This document shows positions 5,061-5,079 of a stretch of 5,079 bases of DNA, piece by piece. Source of the stretch: CG2-30-40-21 sp043806395. Its GTDB lineage: Bacteria; UBA9089; CG2-30-40-21. The translations under genes and the position numbers were made by a program. Under the pieces are notes generated by a model. It saw only the letters and a list, made by a program, of their open reading frames with translations. It was not told where the DNA came from and searched no databases. Within the stretch, counting starts at the first letter, position 1; every line of letters begins with the position of its first letter. The stretch covers positions 1 to 5,079 of the forward strand of contig JAZDHC010000136.1 of NCBI GenBank assembly GCA_043806395.1. The letters are read 5' to 3'.

Positions 5061-5079
5061 AAATCTCTATCTTACACAT

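Overview
The window carries a four-gene dissimilatory sulfur-metabolism block on the + strand, dsrC - dsrM - dsrK - dsrJ, preceded by a separate gene for an unrecognised secreted protein. No supportable gene lies on the - strand. The four Dsr proteins are identified from their own motifs: both C-terminal redox cysteines in DsrC, NarI-type heme histidines in DsrM, two ferredoxin motifs plus CCG-type cysteines in DsrK, and three CxxCH motifs plus the unusual axial cysteine in DsrJ. Base composition is moderate and A/T-leaning. The block suggests an anaerobic bacterium that respires sulfite or sulfate. dsrL is not between dsrK and dsrJ, and dsrEFH is not just upstream of dsrC, unlike the Allochromatium-type oxidiser operon, so a reductive pathway is the better guess. 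The taxon cannot be fixed from this window; Desulfobacterota, Nitrospirota or an uncultivated relative would all fit.

Layout: 1-288 holds no gene but has a C/G-rich repeat (31-94) and a perfect hairpin in the leader of the first gene (236-255). A 380-residue exported protein of unknown function follows (289-1431). The spacer 1432-1653 holds a palindromic repeat, a weak terminator candidate and a near-consensus sigma-70 promoter, with A-tract, that drives dsrC. dsrC runs 1654-1986. The start is set at 1654 because an upstream in-frame ATG at 1606 lies inside the -10 box. A 17-bp-armed inverted repeat fills the dsrC-dsrM gap. dsrM is 2183-2908. A second long inverted repeat, built of 9-bp CACAGATT-type units, fills the dsrM-dsrK gap. 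dsrK is 3049-4563 and dsrJ 4576-4944, only 12 bases apart. A third long inverted repeat follows dsrJ. dsrO and dsrP are expected next, beyond the window.

How the genes work together: in the accepted model (family knowledge), DsrAB sulfite reductase loads sulfur onto the DsrC cysteines as a trisulfide. The DsrMKJOP membrane complex then reduces it with electrons from the quinone pool and/or periplasm. DsrK is the cytoplasmic catalytic subunit, DsrM the heme b membrane subunit and DsrJ the periplasmic triheme cytochrome c. The most unusual aspect of the window is that nearly every gap holds a different palindromic repeat, including gaps inside what is normally a compact operon. The second point of interest is the unknown exported protein, whose codon use changes along its length.
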